Assembly: GCF_000260135.1 (NCBI RefSeq)
Contig: NZ_JH651384.1
Location: 2,111,693-2,175,692, forward strand
Direction of reading: 5' to 3'
Length of the DNA: 64,000 nucleotides
Origin: Thiothrix nivea DSM 5205
GTDB taxonomy: Bacteria > Pseudomonadota > Gammaproteobacteria > Thiotrichales > Thiotrichaceae
In this document: positions 43,837 to 53,283 of the stretch, piece after piece
Position numbering within the stretch: the stretch's first letter is position 1
Layout of the letters: each line of letters begins with the position of its first letter
Translations under genes and position numbers: made by a program
The notes under the pieces: model-generated
The model's database searches: none
The model's input: only the letters and a program-made list of their open reading frames with translations
What the model was told of the DNA's origin: nothing

Positions 43837-44197
43837 AAAAGCCGACCCCGCCACAGGGTCGACTCCAAGTAATGCACCCGCCAATGATAGCAAAGTCCCA
43901 TTAACATTGACACCGGAGCAGACGGCAAAACTTGTTAATCTGCTACCGCCACGTGCAAATACAGCGCGTCGCATGGTTAAGTTATTGGCGGAGCATCCCG
44001 ATAGTATTACCGGCGACATTAACCGCGTATCCAGCGTTAATTTGGGTCATATTAAGCGCGTATACAACCCGATATTAAGTCAGGCAGGGTATATGCTGGA
44101 TTGGCGTTATCCGCCAACGCCAATTAATAATGCCTATGGTGAGCCGTCAGGACAAGTATTATGGGGGATTTATCCGGCAGACGATAATTATGGGTAG
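43826..44197 (+). CDS. Hypothetical island protein
   Basis: A 123-residue protein. The first 30 residues are disordered (Asp/Ala/Pro/Ser-rich). The rest (NLLPPRANTARRMVKLLAEHPDSITGDINRVSSVNLGHIKRVYNPILSQAGYML) looks like a helical, possibly winged-helix, DNA-binding region. It sits between the AlpA-like and RepL-like genes with overlaps on both sides, suggesting one regulatory or replication unit. Confidence 0.55.
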   Translation: MDNKKADPATGSTPSNAPANDSKVPLTLTPEQTAKLVNLLPPRANTARRMVKLLAEHPDSITGDINRVSSVNLGHIKRVYNPILSQAGYMLDWRYPPTPINNAYGEPSGQVLWGIYPADDNYG

Positions 44198-44576
44198 ACG
44201 GGCATATTATTGTTACCGCAACGAGTATGAGCTAACACACATGGGATTATTGACAATGGAGGGCGGTTTATTTGCCCTCTTATCTGATGATGCTGATTTT
44301 GACAATATGGTGCATTTGACCAAAGCCAAAAAGCTGGCATTTATGACCAAACTTGGCAGTAAATCAAAAAATCCTGATCGTGTCTGCAATAATGCTTTAG
44401 GTAAGTTGCTGGACAAAAACCTTATTGTCAGGGTTGGCACAAATGCCTACATGCTCAATCCGCAATATCGGGATAAGCAAAATAGCTCTACTTCGCAGGG
44501 AAAATTGATGGATAAATTCACCGGATACCGTGAAAAACATCACTCACCAGATGATAATTTATCATCCGTGGGGTGA
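44190..44576 (+). CDS. RepL-like winged-helix protein, C-terminus altered by IS insertion
   Basis: A 128-residue protein. MGLLTMEGGLFALLSDDADFDNMVHLTKAKKLAFMTKLG ... VCNNALGKLLDKNLIVRVGTNAYMLNPQYRDK matches the winged helix of RepL-type plasmid replication proteins, where the LIxRVGTxxYMLNP wing is typical. The start overlaps the previous gene. The ISAzo13-type element begins inside its last codons, so the final residues are probably of IS origin and the native end may be lost. Confidence 0.65.
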   Translation: MGRRAYYCYRNEYELTHMGLLTMEGGLFALLSDDADFDNMVHLTKAKKLAFMTKLGSKSKNPDRVCNNALGKLLDKNLIVRVGTNAYMLNPQYRDKQNSSTSQGKLMDKFTGYREKHHSPDDNLSSVG

Positions 44577-45943
44577 TAATCTGACACCTAGCTTAGGTGA
44601 TTTACCTCAAAGACATTACCCAAAAACAGGGCGAATCAGAATGTCCCATTTTGGTAAAGCAGCATTTCTTTCCAGCCTCGCCTCAACAGCCTCCATAGCT
44701 TTTTTGCTGAGGGTCACACCCTTCTCATAAACCTTGCGACTGAATTCGACCATGGGGTTGATGCCTTTCCAGGTCATGGTTTTTGCCCATTCCAGCAGGG
44801 TTTCGGCATCCTTGAGCTGGGTGCCGTTCCAGTGTTGTTCCAGAATCCCCCAGCAGCGTTCAATCGGGTTGTACTTGCTGTGGTAAGGCGGGTAGTACAG
44901 CAGGTGGACTGTCTTACCGGTATGGTTGGCGAATTCCACCATGCGCTTGAGGAATTGCGTCCTGATCCCGCTGCTTTCCGGGCCATTGTCCGCTTTGATC
45001 TGGATGCACTGGCAGGCGTCCTTGTCAGCAGAAGGCATCTGTTCCCATACCCGGCACAGGGAATCCACGATGAAGTCACTGGTTTTGCTGGAACTGCCGA
45101 AGGTCAGGTAAACCTGCCCACTGTCCTCATCCAGTACGCCAAAAGGGATGTATTTCTCTTTGCAGCCCATCTCATGGTCAGCGGCTTTATTGTCACCCCG
45201 TGTTTTCCCGCCCCGTGAGTAGTCACCGATGTTGACGGTCGCCTTGCAGTCCATGCTCAGGCGTTTGACCGCCCCATCGGCAAACTGCCCATCGTTGGCC
45301 TGGATATTGGCGAAGATGGCGTCGGTTTCTGGAATTTTTTTTGCGGCTTGGCTTTCTCCACCTTGCGCAGGCGGTAGCCATTCCGGTTGAGTATCCGCGC
45401 CATGGTGCTGGGGGCGGGCACTTGTCCACCGCTGAAACCCATGGCCTGTAACTGCCGGATGGCTTCCGCCGCCGTCAGGCGGGTGTAGGCGATGCTGCTG
45501 CGGAATGTCGGGTCTTGCTGGCTATGTGCTTCCGCCAGCGCCAGCAAGGCGGCTGCCGCTTCCGGCTGGGTTTCCTCCCAGCGCTTCTGGCCACAATACG
45601 CCGCCTGCGCACCCACGCAAACCATGCCGCTGCGCTGTTCCTCCAAACCCAACTGCACCCCCTCCCGACCCCAGCCAAAACACCTTTCAGTCTGGCGGGC
45701 GTTGCCTGCACAATATTTCCGGCTCATGTCCGCCTGGAACGCACGGCGGGTGCTGCCAGACATTTTCGAGGCCGCCAGTTTCAGGTCGGCTATCTGGGAT
45801 TCACTCAGGATCGGGTTAGCTGTTTGGGGTTCGGGGGGCATGGGGATAGGGACTCCGCTTGTCGATAAGACAAGTGTAGCCATTGCGGGGGAATCTTTCA
45901 GGGAAATCCCCTTAGATGGCAAATTATCACCGCATGGGTGATA
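44560..45943 (-). mobile_element. ISAzo13-type insertion sequence
   Basis: The ends carry imperfect inverted repeats of TATCAYCCRTGSGGTGATAA type (left near 44560, right near 45943). They surround a transposase of the ISAzo13 (Rhodopirellula-type DDE) family on the minus strand. Exact boundaries are uncertain by a few bases and no target duplication was confirmed. It has inserted into the 3' end of the RepL-like gene. Confidence 0.7.
44616..45883 (-). pseudogene. ISAzo13-family transposase in two frames joined at an A8 run
   Basis: The upstream frame starts at 45883 (MATLVLSTSG...) with LTAAEAIRQLQAMGFSGGQVPAPSTMARILNRNGYRLRKV. The downstream frame carries the DDE core with MDCKATVNIGDYSRGGKTRG, IKADNGPESSG and YPPYHSKYNPIERCWGILE. 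They meet at A8 (T8 at 45335-45342 on the plus strand); one more A, or a -1 ribosomal slip, joins them into about 420 residues. It may be programmed frameshifting, damage or a sequencing error. Confidence 0.8.
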
Positions 45944-46197
45944 CTGATTTTTCATTAAATAACTGTTTATTAAGTGATTTTCAGCAAATTGATTGCAAAA
46001 AGTGCTTATATAAAACAATACACATAAACCTCTCTACGGAGTGGGAATGCTTTGAGGCAAAAAACCAATGACCAAACCACCAAGAAACCTACCGCCTGAA
46101 TTGAAAGACGGTAAGCGCTTCTAAATCCCCCTCCTTTCAGCGCCCACGTAATCCCGGACACTCAGCCCATCAGCAACAGATTGCATGGGAGAACACG

Positions 46198-46545
46198 ATG
46201 AATCCAGGTCAAGATGGGCGTCTGGCGTACTGGCAAGCCCAGCTCCAACGCTTCCAGTCCTCCGGCCTTTCCGGAGTCCAGTATTGTGAACAGGAACAGT
46301 TGAGTTACCACGGCTTTGTCTACTGGCGGCGCAAATTATGCGGTACGGCGGGCAAGCCGCCCGGGGATGGCAAACGCCCGGTATTGCCAGAGCCTTCCGG
46401 TTTCGTGACTGTCCGCCCGGCGCAGCCGGGGACAGACGCCCGGACGGGCGATGGCCTGGAGCTGTCCCTGCCGAATGGCCTGGTGATCAGGAATATCCAC
46501 CCCGGCAATGTGGCCTTGCTGCGCCGGTTGCTGGGGCAGTTGTAA
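46198..46545 (+). CDS. tnpA: IS66 accessory protein TnpA
   Basis: A 115-residue IS66 orfA product with the typical YWQAQLQRFQSSGLSGVQYCEQEQLSYHGFVYWRRKL segment. It is needed for IS66 transposition but is not the transposase. Its stop overlaps the tnpB start (TAATG). Confidence 0.9.
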   Translation: MNPGQDGRLAYWQAQLQRFQSSGLSGVQYCEQEQLSYHGFVYWRRKLCGTAGKPPGDGKRPVLPEPSGFVTVRPAQPGTDARTGDGLELSLPNGLVIRNIHPGNVALLRRLLGQL

Positions 46546-46913
46546 TGGCCCGTTATTTCCGCCCCGCCGGGGAGATGCCGGACATTTACCTTTACCGCCC
46601 GCCCATTGATTTCCGCAAGGCCGCCCAGGGGCTGGCGGCGATCGTGGCGCAGGAATTGGGCCACGACCCGTTTGCCGGGGCGCTGTACGCCTTCACCAAC
46701 CGCCAGCGCACGAAAATCAAATGCCTGTATTGGGAAGACAATGGCTTTGTGCTGTATTACAAAGCCCTGGCGGAAGAGAAGTTCCATTGGCCGCAAACGG
46801 GGGATGGCGGGGTGATGGCGCTGACGGCCCAGCAGATCAACTGGCTGCTGGACGGTTATGACATCAGCCTGCTCAAAGGGCATAAAAAGTTGTGCTACGG
46901 GGCGCTGTTTTAG
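46545..46913 (+). CDS. tnpB: IS66 accessory protein TnpB
   Basis: A 122-residue IS66 Orf2 protein. IYLYRPPIDFRKAAQGLAAIV, AFTNRQRTKIKCLYWEDNGFVLYYKALAEEKFHWP and LDGYDISLLKGHKKL are diagnostic. The start at 46545 overlaps the tnpA stop. Intact in this copy; the second copy is frameshifted at a G run. Confidence 0.92.
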   Translation: MARYFRPAGEMPDIYLYRPPIDFRKAAQGLAAIVAQELGHDPFAGALYAFTNRQRTKIKCLYWEDNGFVLYYKALAEEKFHWPQTGDGGVMALTAQQINWLLDGYDISLLKGHKKLCYGALF

Positions 46914-46948
46914 CGACTTATCCTGATGATTTTGTTATCATTTAACCC

Positions 46949-48576
46949 ATGGATTTAGCACCGCCGCCAGCCCCCAAAACCACATCCCATAGCGACCTGG
47001 ACGCTGCCCGCCTGCGCCAGTTGCTGGCGCAGCAAGAGGCGGAATTTGCCGCCGTCCTGAAACAGCGTGACCACCATATCCAGCTCCTGGAAGAAATGCT
47101 GCGCCTGGCCAAAATACAGCGGTTTAGCGCCCAGTCTGAAAAGCTCCCCTTCCAGATTGACCTGTTTGATGAAGCCGAGTTGGCAACCGCGCTGGAGGAC
47201 ATCGCCGGACGACTGCCGGAGGCGGAACCCGCCAGGCCCCGCCCCAGCCAACGCCAGCGCGGCTTCCCGCCCGGGCTGAAGCGCCAACGGGTGGAGCTGT
47301 TGTTGGGTGATGCGGAAAAAGCCGGGGCGACCCGCACGTTTTTCACCAAGGTCAAGGAAGAGCTGGACTACATCCCGGCGCAACTGGTGGTGCTGGAATA
47401 CTGGCAGGAAAAAGCCGTGTTTGCCGCCGGGGGCCAGCCAGGATCCCGCCCCGGCAACGGCAGATGGCGGGCCAACGCTGGTCGCCGCCGCCCGTCCGCC
47501 CCCATCCGTTGGGCAAATGCCATGCCAGCCTCAACCTGCTGACGCAGGTCATCATCGCCAAATACGCCGATGGCCTGCCCCTGTACCGCCTGGAGGGCAT
47601 TTTCAAACGCCACGGCGCGGAACTCAGCCGCAGCAGCATGGCCCACTGGATCATCCGTCTGGAGGACAGCTTCAAACCCCTGCTCAACCTGCTGCGCGAA
47701 ACCCAGAACAGCGGCGCTTACCTGCAAGGCGATGAAACCCGCATCCAGGTGCTGAAGGAGGACGGCAAAACCGCCCAGGCCGACAAATGGATGTGGGTGG
47801 TGCGGGGCGGCCCGCCGAACCAGGTGGCGGTCTTGTTTGAATACGACCCCAGCCGGGCGGGGAGCGTCCCCGAACGCCTACTGATGGACTTCCACGGCAT
47901 TTTCCAGGCCGACGGCTATTCCGGTTACGCCGCCGTGTGCCGCAACAACGCCATCACCCGCATTGGCTGCTGGGACCATGCCCGCCGCAAGTTCGTGGAG
48001 GCCGTCAAGGCGGCGGGCGGCAAACAGGCCCGTGGCAAACCCACCCTGGCGGATATTGCCCTGGGCATGATCCGCAGGCTCTACCGCATCGAGGACAACA
48101 TCAAGGGTCTGGACACGGCGGAGAAATACCGCCTGCGCCAGCAGTTGAGCGTGCCCCTGCTCAACGAACTGAAAACCTGGCTGGAAACGCAGGTCGGCAA
48201 GGTGATGAAAGGCGGCCTCACCCGCAAGGCGATGGAATACTGCCTCAACCAGTGGGAATACCTGAGTGGCTACTGCCAACGCGGCGACCTGCATATCAGC
48301 AATGTGCTGGCGGAGAACGCCATCCGCCCCTTTGCCGTGGGCCGCAAAGCCTGGCTGTTTGCCGACACCCCGCATGGCGCGCGCGCCAGCGCCGCCTGTT
48401 ATTCCCTGATTGAAACCGCCAAGGCCAACGGCCTCGAACCGTATGCCTATATCCGCTATCTGCTGGAGCATATCGCCCAGGCCGACACCCTGGAAAAATG
48501 GGAGGCCCTCCTGCCATGGAATGTGCCGCTGGAGAAATGTGCGAAAAAAGTCCCTTTTTTTGACAAGGGCAAGTAG
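46949..48576 (+). pseudogene. tnpC: IS66 transposase TnpC, frameshifted
   Basis: Frame one (from 46949) holds the N-terminal coiled coil and the zinc-finger-like region. The DDE domain (ADGLPLYRLEGIFKRHGAEL, YLQGDETRIQVL, WDHARRKFVEA and a C-terminal ALLPWN) is in another frame from about 47464 to 48576. The frame changes at G5 (47429-47433) and C5 (47499-47503). One fewer base at each would restore about 540 residues. See the comparison with copy 2. Confidence 0.9.
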
Positions 48577-48776
48577 GGCGATTTAACGGCGCTTACGAAA
48601 GACGCATGGATTCAAGCAACGGAATCAGCCTTTCAATCTGGCGTGGAGAAAACTCTTTTGCGTCTGATCAAGCAATTAGGACGCAATCTAAGCGTGAATG
48701 TTGATGCTGAATTTCTTGCGAATATGAACACTGAACAGAAATCACCACAAGTTCTGTTTCTGGATGACTTCCGGTA

Positions 48777-48795
48777 GGAATCCCACTGGGATTCC
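48777..48795. promoter_or_regulatory. Palindrome at the end of the interrupted gene
   Basis: GGAATCCC-ACT-GGGATTCC, a perfect 8-bp inverted repeat that begins at the last base of the stop codon. It lies 17 bp before the 22-bp tandem array. It may be a protein-binding site linked to the array or an RNA hairpin; no T-run follows. Confidence 0.5.
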
Positions 48796-48812
48796 CTCAA
48801 GTGCAATGCAAA

Positions 48813-48933
48813 TGTCCCGTGGCTGTCCCGCTTCTGTCCCGTGGCTGTCCCGCTTCTGTCCCGTGGCTGTCCCGCTTCTGTCCCGTGGCTGTCCCGCTTC
48901 TGTCCCGTGGCTGTCCCGCTTCTGTCCCGTGGG
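48813..48933. repeat. 22-bp tandem (iteron-like) array
   Basis: Five perfect 22-bp units plus a half unit. Each is two 11-mers, TGTCCCGTGGC and TGTCCCGCTTC, so TGTCCCG recurs every 11 bp (one helical turn) eleven times. The array ends in GTCCCGTGGGAC, a short palindrome. It is in frame on both strands only because 22 bp cycles through all frames; no credible protein is encoded. Most like a replication-origin iteron set or an operator array. Confidence 0.75.
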
Positions 48934-48971
48934 ACATCCGCATCTTGTCACTGTGACAGGTGCGTGACCGT

Positions 48972-49112
48972 ATGAGTAAAAACACTCGAACCCGTCAAGT
49001 CCGAAGTGAAAGCGAAGCGGAAAAAGCGTTAGCTTTTTTTCACGTAGCCGAAGGGAAGACTTGTTTGCACGATCTCACCCCGCAACCAACGGGCGCGGCT
49101 GTAGAACCTTAA
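48972..49112 (+). CDS. Possible small protein
   Basis: A 46-codon frame beginning MSKNTRTRQVRSESEAEKAL just after the tandem array; basic N-terminus, no recognised domain. A hairpin-like A5GC-GTTA-GCT7 lies inside it, which argues against strong expression. Listed because it is the best candidate in a region otherwise without genes. Confidence 0.25.
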   Translation: MSKNTRTRQVRSESEAEKALAFFHVAEGKTCLHDLTPQPTGAAVEP

Positions 49113-49623
49113 TACGGCTGCTGAAAGAAATAAGCTAGGCATGAGGGGCAAAGGCTATTCCGCCGCCTGCCCCTCTGCCATGTGGCGAACATCGCCGAAG
49201 GCATTAATTACCGTTTTGAAACCTTCCGCCGATTTGCCTACTCAATGGTAGCAAGCTTCATCACTGGTCAGGCTGGCTATGCTGATCAAACTGCCCATAT
49301 GGCTCCCTCACTGGCTTGTCGGATGCTTATCAGTTGGGGATTCTACCAGCGCTTTCAAGGTTCATGGGGCAAGACCCCGAAACACATAATGAGCCTACAA
49401 TGATTAACACATTGTAAATTAATGGAAATTTACGATTATTTGCCGGAAAACCTTGTCGGCCTAAATGCATAGTGTTGTGCTGGCTTTTGTTTGTCGGTAA
49501 TTGTGAGGAAAAGCAGGCATTCAACACCCCAACGGCGAACCCGCACACATCAAAACCCACCTATCAAAGATTGATTACGAAAATTGTTGAACAATCCGTT
49601 TAACGAATCATCCAGAGGTATTA
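49113..49623. other. Island segment without a recognisable gene
   Basis: 511 bp. A 73-codon frame at 49182-49403 has no domain. It ends over an IS1595-like terminal repeat remnant (49371-49395), so it is probably debris. The sequence after 49400 is AT-rich and should hold the promoter of the interrupted gene at 49624. Confidence 0.5.
49370..49395. repeat. Solo IS1595-type terminal repeat remnant
   Basis: The 26-bp segment ending AACACATAATGAGCC matches the right terminal repeat of the IS1595 element at 37530-37555 at about 22 of 26 positions. No transposase or second repeat is seen nearby, so it is a decayed remnant or derives from a related element. Confidence 0.6.
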
Positions 49624-49987
49624 ATGCAAAACTCGATCATCGGCTTGCGACTTCCGCCAGATTTGAAACGCGAATTTGCCGATATTGCCAGCCAACAAAA
49701 CACCACGATGTCAGTATTGACCCGTGGGCTTATAAACAATTTCATCAAAAACACAGGAAACAGAACCGTGAAACAGCTAATCCTTAACTTGACCGACGCC
49801 GAATACGACCTTTTGACTGTAAAGGCTGGAAATGGCGACTTGCAGCAAATCATGCGCATCGCAATCGATAATTATTTCTGCACGCACCGTCACACATCGA
49901 CAAACACCCCGCCCCTTGACTTGAGCGGAAGAATGGCAATTTTGCGCAAACTGGCAACGCCAGAAATGTAAGCGCCGTTAAATCGCC

Positions 49988-51614
49988 CTACTTGCCCTTG
50001 TCAAAAAAAGGGACTTTTTTCGCACATTTCTCCAGCGGCACATTCCATGGCAGGAGGGCCTCCCATTTTTCCAGGGTGTCGGCCTGGGCGATATGCTCCA
50101 GCAGATAGCGGATATAGGCATACGGTTCGAGGCCGTTGGCCTTGGCGGTTTCAATCAGGGAATAACAGGCGGCGCTGGCGCGCGCGCCATGCGGGGTGTC
50201 GGCAAACAGCCAGGCTTTGCGGCCCACGGCAAAGGGGCGGATGGCGTTCTCCGCCAGCACATTGCTGATATGCAGGTCGCCGCGTTGGCAGTAGCCACTC
50301 AGGTATTCCCACTGGTTGAGGCAGTATTCCATCGCCTTGCGGGTGAGGCCGCCTTTCATCACCTTGCCGACCTGCGTTTCCAGCCAGGTTTTCAGTTCGT
50401 TGAGCAGGGGCACGCTCAACTGCTGGCGCAGGCGGTATTTCTCCGCCGTGTCCAGGCCCTTGATGTTGTCCTCGATGCGGTAGAGCCTGCGGATCATGCC
50501 CAGGGCAATATCCGCCAGGGTGGGTTTGCCACGGGCCTGTTTGCCGCCCGCCGCCTTGACGGCCTCCACGAACTTGCGGCGGGCATGGTCCCAGCAGCCA
50601 ATGCGGGTGATGGCGTTGTTGCGGCACACGGCGGCGTAACCGGAATAGCCGTCGGCCTGGAAAATGCCGTGGAAGTCCATCAGTAGGCGTTCGGGGACGC
50701 TCCCCGCCCGGCTGGGGTCGTATTCAAACAAGACCGCCACCTGGTTCGGCGGGCCGCCCCGCACCACCCACATCCATTTGTCGGCCTGGGCGGTTTTGCC
50801 GTCCTCCTTCAGCACCTGGATGCGGGTTTCATCGCCTTGCAGGTAAGCGCCGCTGTTCTGGGTTTCGCGCAGCAGGTTGAGCAGGGGTTTGAAGCTGTCC
50901 TCCAGACGGATGATCCAGTGGGCCATGCTGCTGCGGCTGAGTTCCGCGCCGTGGCGTTTGAAAATGCCCTCCAGGCGGTACAGGGGCAGGCCATCGGCGT
51001 ATTTGGCGATGATGACCTGCGTCAGCAGGTTGAGGCTGGCATGGCATTTTGCCCAACGGATGGGGGCGGACGGGCGGCGGCGACCAGCGTTGGCCCGCCA
51101 TCTGCCGTTGCCGGGGCGGGATCCTGGCTGGCCCCGGCGGCAAACACGGCTTTTTCCTGCCAGTATTCCAGCACCACCAGTTGCGCCGGGATGTAGTCCA
51201 GCTCTTCCTTGACCTTGGTGAAAAACGTGCGGGTCGCCCCGGCTTTTCCGCATCACCCAACAACAGCTCCACCCGTTGGCGCTTCAGCCCGGGCGGGAAG
51301 CCGCGCTGGCGTTGGCTGGGGCGGGGCCTGGCGGGTTCCGCCTCCGGCAGTCGTCCGGCGATGTCCTCCAGCGCGGTTGCCAACTCGGCTTCATCAAACA
51401 GGTCAATCTGGAAGGGGAGCTTTTCAGACTGGGCGCTAAACCGCTGTATTTTGGCCAGGCGCAGCATTTCTTCCAGGAGCTGGATATGGTGGTCACGCTG
51501 TTTCAGGACGGCGGCAAATTCCGCCTCTTGCTGCGCCAGCAACTGGCGCAGGCGGGCAGCGTCCAGGTCGCTATGGGATGTGGTTTTGGGGGCTGGCGGC
51601 GGTGCTAAATCCAT
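49988..51614 (-). pseudogene. tnpC: IS66 transposase TnpC, frameshifted (copy 2)
   Basis: Same protein as in copy 1 but broken at different homopolymers. A4 (51244-51247) replaces A5, and A4 (51047-51050) replaces A3. It shares the C5 run (51062-51066) and has the expected G4 where copy 1 has G5. The DDE part, YADGLPLYRLEG to the C-terminus, is intact in one frame. Confidence 0.88.
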
Positions 51615-51649
51615 GGGTTAAATGATAACAAAATCATCAGGATAAGTCG

Positions 51650-52017
51650 CTAAAACAGCGCCCCGTAGCACAACTTTTTATGCCCTTTGAGCAGGCTGAT
51701 GTCATAACCGTCCAGCAGCCAGTTGATCTGCTGGGCCGTCAGCGCCATCACCCCGCCATCCCCGTTTGCGGCCAATGGAACTTCTCTTCCGCCAGGGCTT
51801 TGTAATACAGCACAAAGCCATTGTCTTCCCAATACAGGCATTTGATTTTCGTGCGCTGGCGGTTGGTGAAGGCGTACAGCGCCCCGGCAAACGGGTCGTG
51901 GCCCAATTCCTGCGCCACGATCGCCGCCAGCCCCTGGGCGGCCTTGCGGAAATCAATGGGCGGGCGGTAAAGGTAAATGTCCGGCATCTCCCCGGCGGGG
52001 CGGAAATAACGGGCCAT
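51650..52017 (-). pseudogene. tnpB: IS66 TnpB, frameshifted (copy 2)
   Basis: Matches the intact tnpB at 46545 until a G run that is four bases here (51760-51763 as C4 on the plus strand) and five in copy 1. After it the frame is lost, and the final residues (LDGYDISLLKGHKKLCYGALF) lie in another frame. Confidence 0.85.
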
Positions 52018-52363
52018 TACAACTGCCCCAGCAACCGGCGCAGCAAGGCCACATTGCCGGGTGGATATTCCTGATCACCAGGCCATTCGGCAGGGACAGC
52101 TCCAGGCCATCGCCCGTCCGGGCGTCTGTCCCCGGCTGCGCCGGGCGGACAGTCACGAAACCGGAAGGCTCTGGCAATACCGGGCGTTTGCCATCCCCGG
52201 GCGGCTTGCCCGCCGTACCGCATAATTTGCGCCGCCAGTAGACAAAGCCGTGGTAACTCAACTGTTCCTGTTCACAATACTGGACTCCGGAAAGGCCGGA
52301 GGACTGGAAGCGTTGGAGCTGGGCTTGCCAGTACGCCAGACGCCCATCTTGACCTGGATTCAT
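52017..52363 (-). pseudogene. tnpA: IS66 TnpA, frameshifted (copy 2)
   Basis: Matches tnpA of copy 1 except that a C4 run is C3 here (G3 at 52059-52061 on the plus strand). This shifts the last 17 codons. Confidence 0.85.
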
Positions 52364-52734
52364 CGTGTTCTCCCATGCAATCTGTTGCTGATGGGCTGAG
52401 TGTCCGGGATTACGTGGGGCGCTGAAAGGAGGGGGATTTAGAAGCGCTTACCCAGAAATCGACCCGCGCAAGCCTGTACCACCAAACCGCGCAGAAACCA
52501 CAGTGGAGGGGCGCTACCGCTGGGAAGCTGATGATGACTTTGAGCGGGCTATGCATGGTTATCGCTGGAATCTGGCTCGCTGGGAATCAGACCAAGAGCA
52601 AAAAGAGCGCATCAAACAACAATCACTTGAACGTAGGGCATCTAGCCCGATTTGGAATTGATTTAAACCTGACAAAGCCTTTTAAACTCATAAGATTGAA
52701 AGGCTTTCTCTGATATGAGAGATTTTGAGATTGT

Positions 52735-53283
52735 ATGACTGATTCAAGCATAGAAACCGTAGGATTTGATCCGGTATTTAATCACTCACAGACTAGAAAA
52801 AAATGGTCGGTTAATAAGCTTGAGAATGGCTTTAGCGGAGCGATGCGCCAAACAACTGAAGCGGTTTCCAATATAGAAAACGGTGATCTTTCTATTATCG
52901 ACAGCATATTAATATCACAAGCACTTACTCTGGATAGCATATTTCATAACTTGAGTGAAAAGGCGGCGGTGCGTATTGACTCTGGGCAAAGTAATTTAAA
53001 GGGTGCGGAGATTTACTTGAAGTTTGCCCTAAAAGCTCAACAACAATCTGCTACAGCTTTAAAAATTCTTAGCGAACACAAGCAGCCGCGCCATACAGTG
53101 TTCACCAAGAATGCAAACATTTCTCAGAACCAGCAAATAAACCATAGCGTTCAATTACCCAGACAATCAGGAGCACTACCACATGCCGCGTTGGACACCG
53201 GAGTCACGGAAACAGCAGTCACAGTTAATCAAACAAACCCAGCCTTGGCTAGAATCGACAGGTGCAAAAACCGTCGAGGGTAA
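52735..53283 (+). CDS. Hypothetical island/phage-like protein
   Basis: A 182-residue, helical, AT-rich protein with no recognised domain. The pattern KGAEIYLKFALKAQQQSATALKILSEHKQPRHTVFTKNANISQNQQINH recalls small proteins that precede a TPExxxKxxNAxKHG-motif protein in phages and islands. It overlaps the next gene by about 100 bp, which is unusually long; its last part may not be under selection. Confidence 0.6.
   Translation: MTDSSIETVGFDPVFNHSQTRKKWSVNKLENGFSGAMRQTTEAVSNIENGDLSIIDSILISQALTLDSIFHNLSEKAAVRIDSGQSNLKGAEIYLKFALKAQQQSATALKILSEHKQPRHTVFTKNANISQNQQINHSVQLPRQSGALPHAALDTGVTETAVTVNQTNPALARIDRCKNRRG

Larger units (their letters stand above)
46111..48596 (+). mobile_element. IS66-family insertion sequence, copy 1
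   Basis: A 2486-bp element with ends starting GTAAGCGC, flanked by the 8-bp target duplication GAAAGACG (46103-46110 and 48597-48604). It carries tnpA, tnpB and tnpC in the standard order. It is nearly identical to the inverted copy at 49968-52451. Confidence 0.95.
46068..48777 (+). pseudogene. Small island gene interrupted by IS66 copy 1
   Basis: The coding sequence 46068-46110 continues after removal of the IS and one target duplicate at 48605-48777. It gives a 72-residue protein starting MTKPPRNLPPELKDAWIQAT and ending QVLFLDDFR. It has no known domain and may be a small phage/plasmid structural or regulatory protein. The frame is intact across the junction, so the interruption is recent. 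Confidence 0.8.
49968..52451 (-). mobile_element. IS66-family insertion sequence, copy 2 (inverted)
   Basis: A 2484-bp element flanked by the 8-bp duplication CCAGAAAT (49960-49967 and 52452-52459). It is inverted relative to copy 1. The nucleotide sequence is nearly identical except for one seen substitution and several one-base homopolymer differences. Each copy has its own target duplication, so the pair inserted independently rather than as a composite transposon. Confidence 0.95.
49624..52661 (+). pseudogene. Ribbon-helix-helix-like gene interrupted by IS66 copy 2
   Basis: The left part (49624-49967) encodes a protein beginning MQNSIIGLRLPPDLKREFAD, with two RHH-like strand-helix-helix segments (a second starts KQLILNLTDAEYDLLTVKAG). 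Without the IS and one copy of the CCAGAAAT duplication the frame continues from 52460 through a charged region (EADDDFERAMHGYRW) to the stop at 52659-52661. The total is about 180 residues. The present stop at 49971 is created by the IS end. Confidence 0.8.

Noticed and set aside
48813-48933. CRISPR array
   Set aside because: Units are directly adjoining with no variable spacers, and no cas genes are present.
48742-48985. Proteins read from the 22-bp tandem array on either strand
   Set aside because: Repetitive frames exist only because a 22-bp unit cycles through frames; no start context or non-repeat domain supports them.
49182-49403. 73-residue protein
   Set aside because: No domain, weak start, and the end overlaps an IS terminal-repeat remnant.
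48604-49959. Composite transposon formed by the two inverted IS66 copies
   Set aside because: Each copy has its own different 8-bp target duplication, so they inserted separately.
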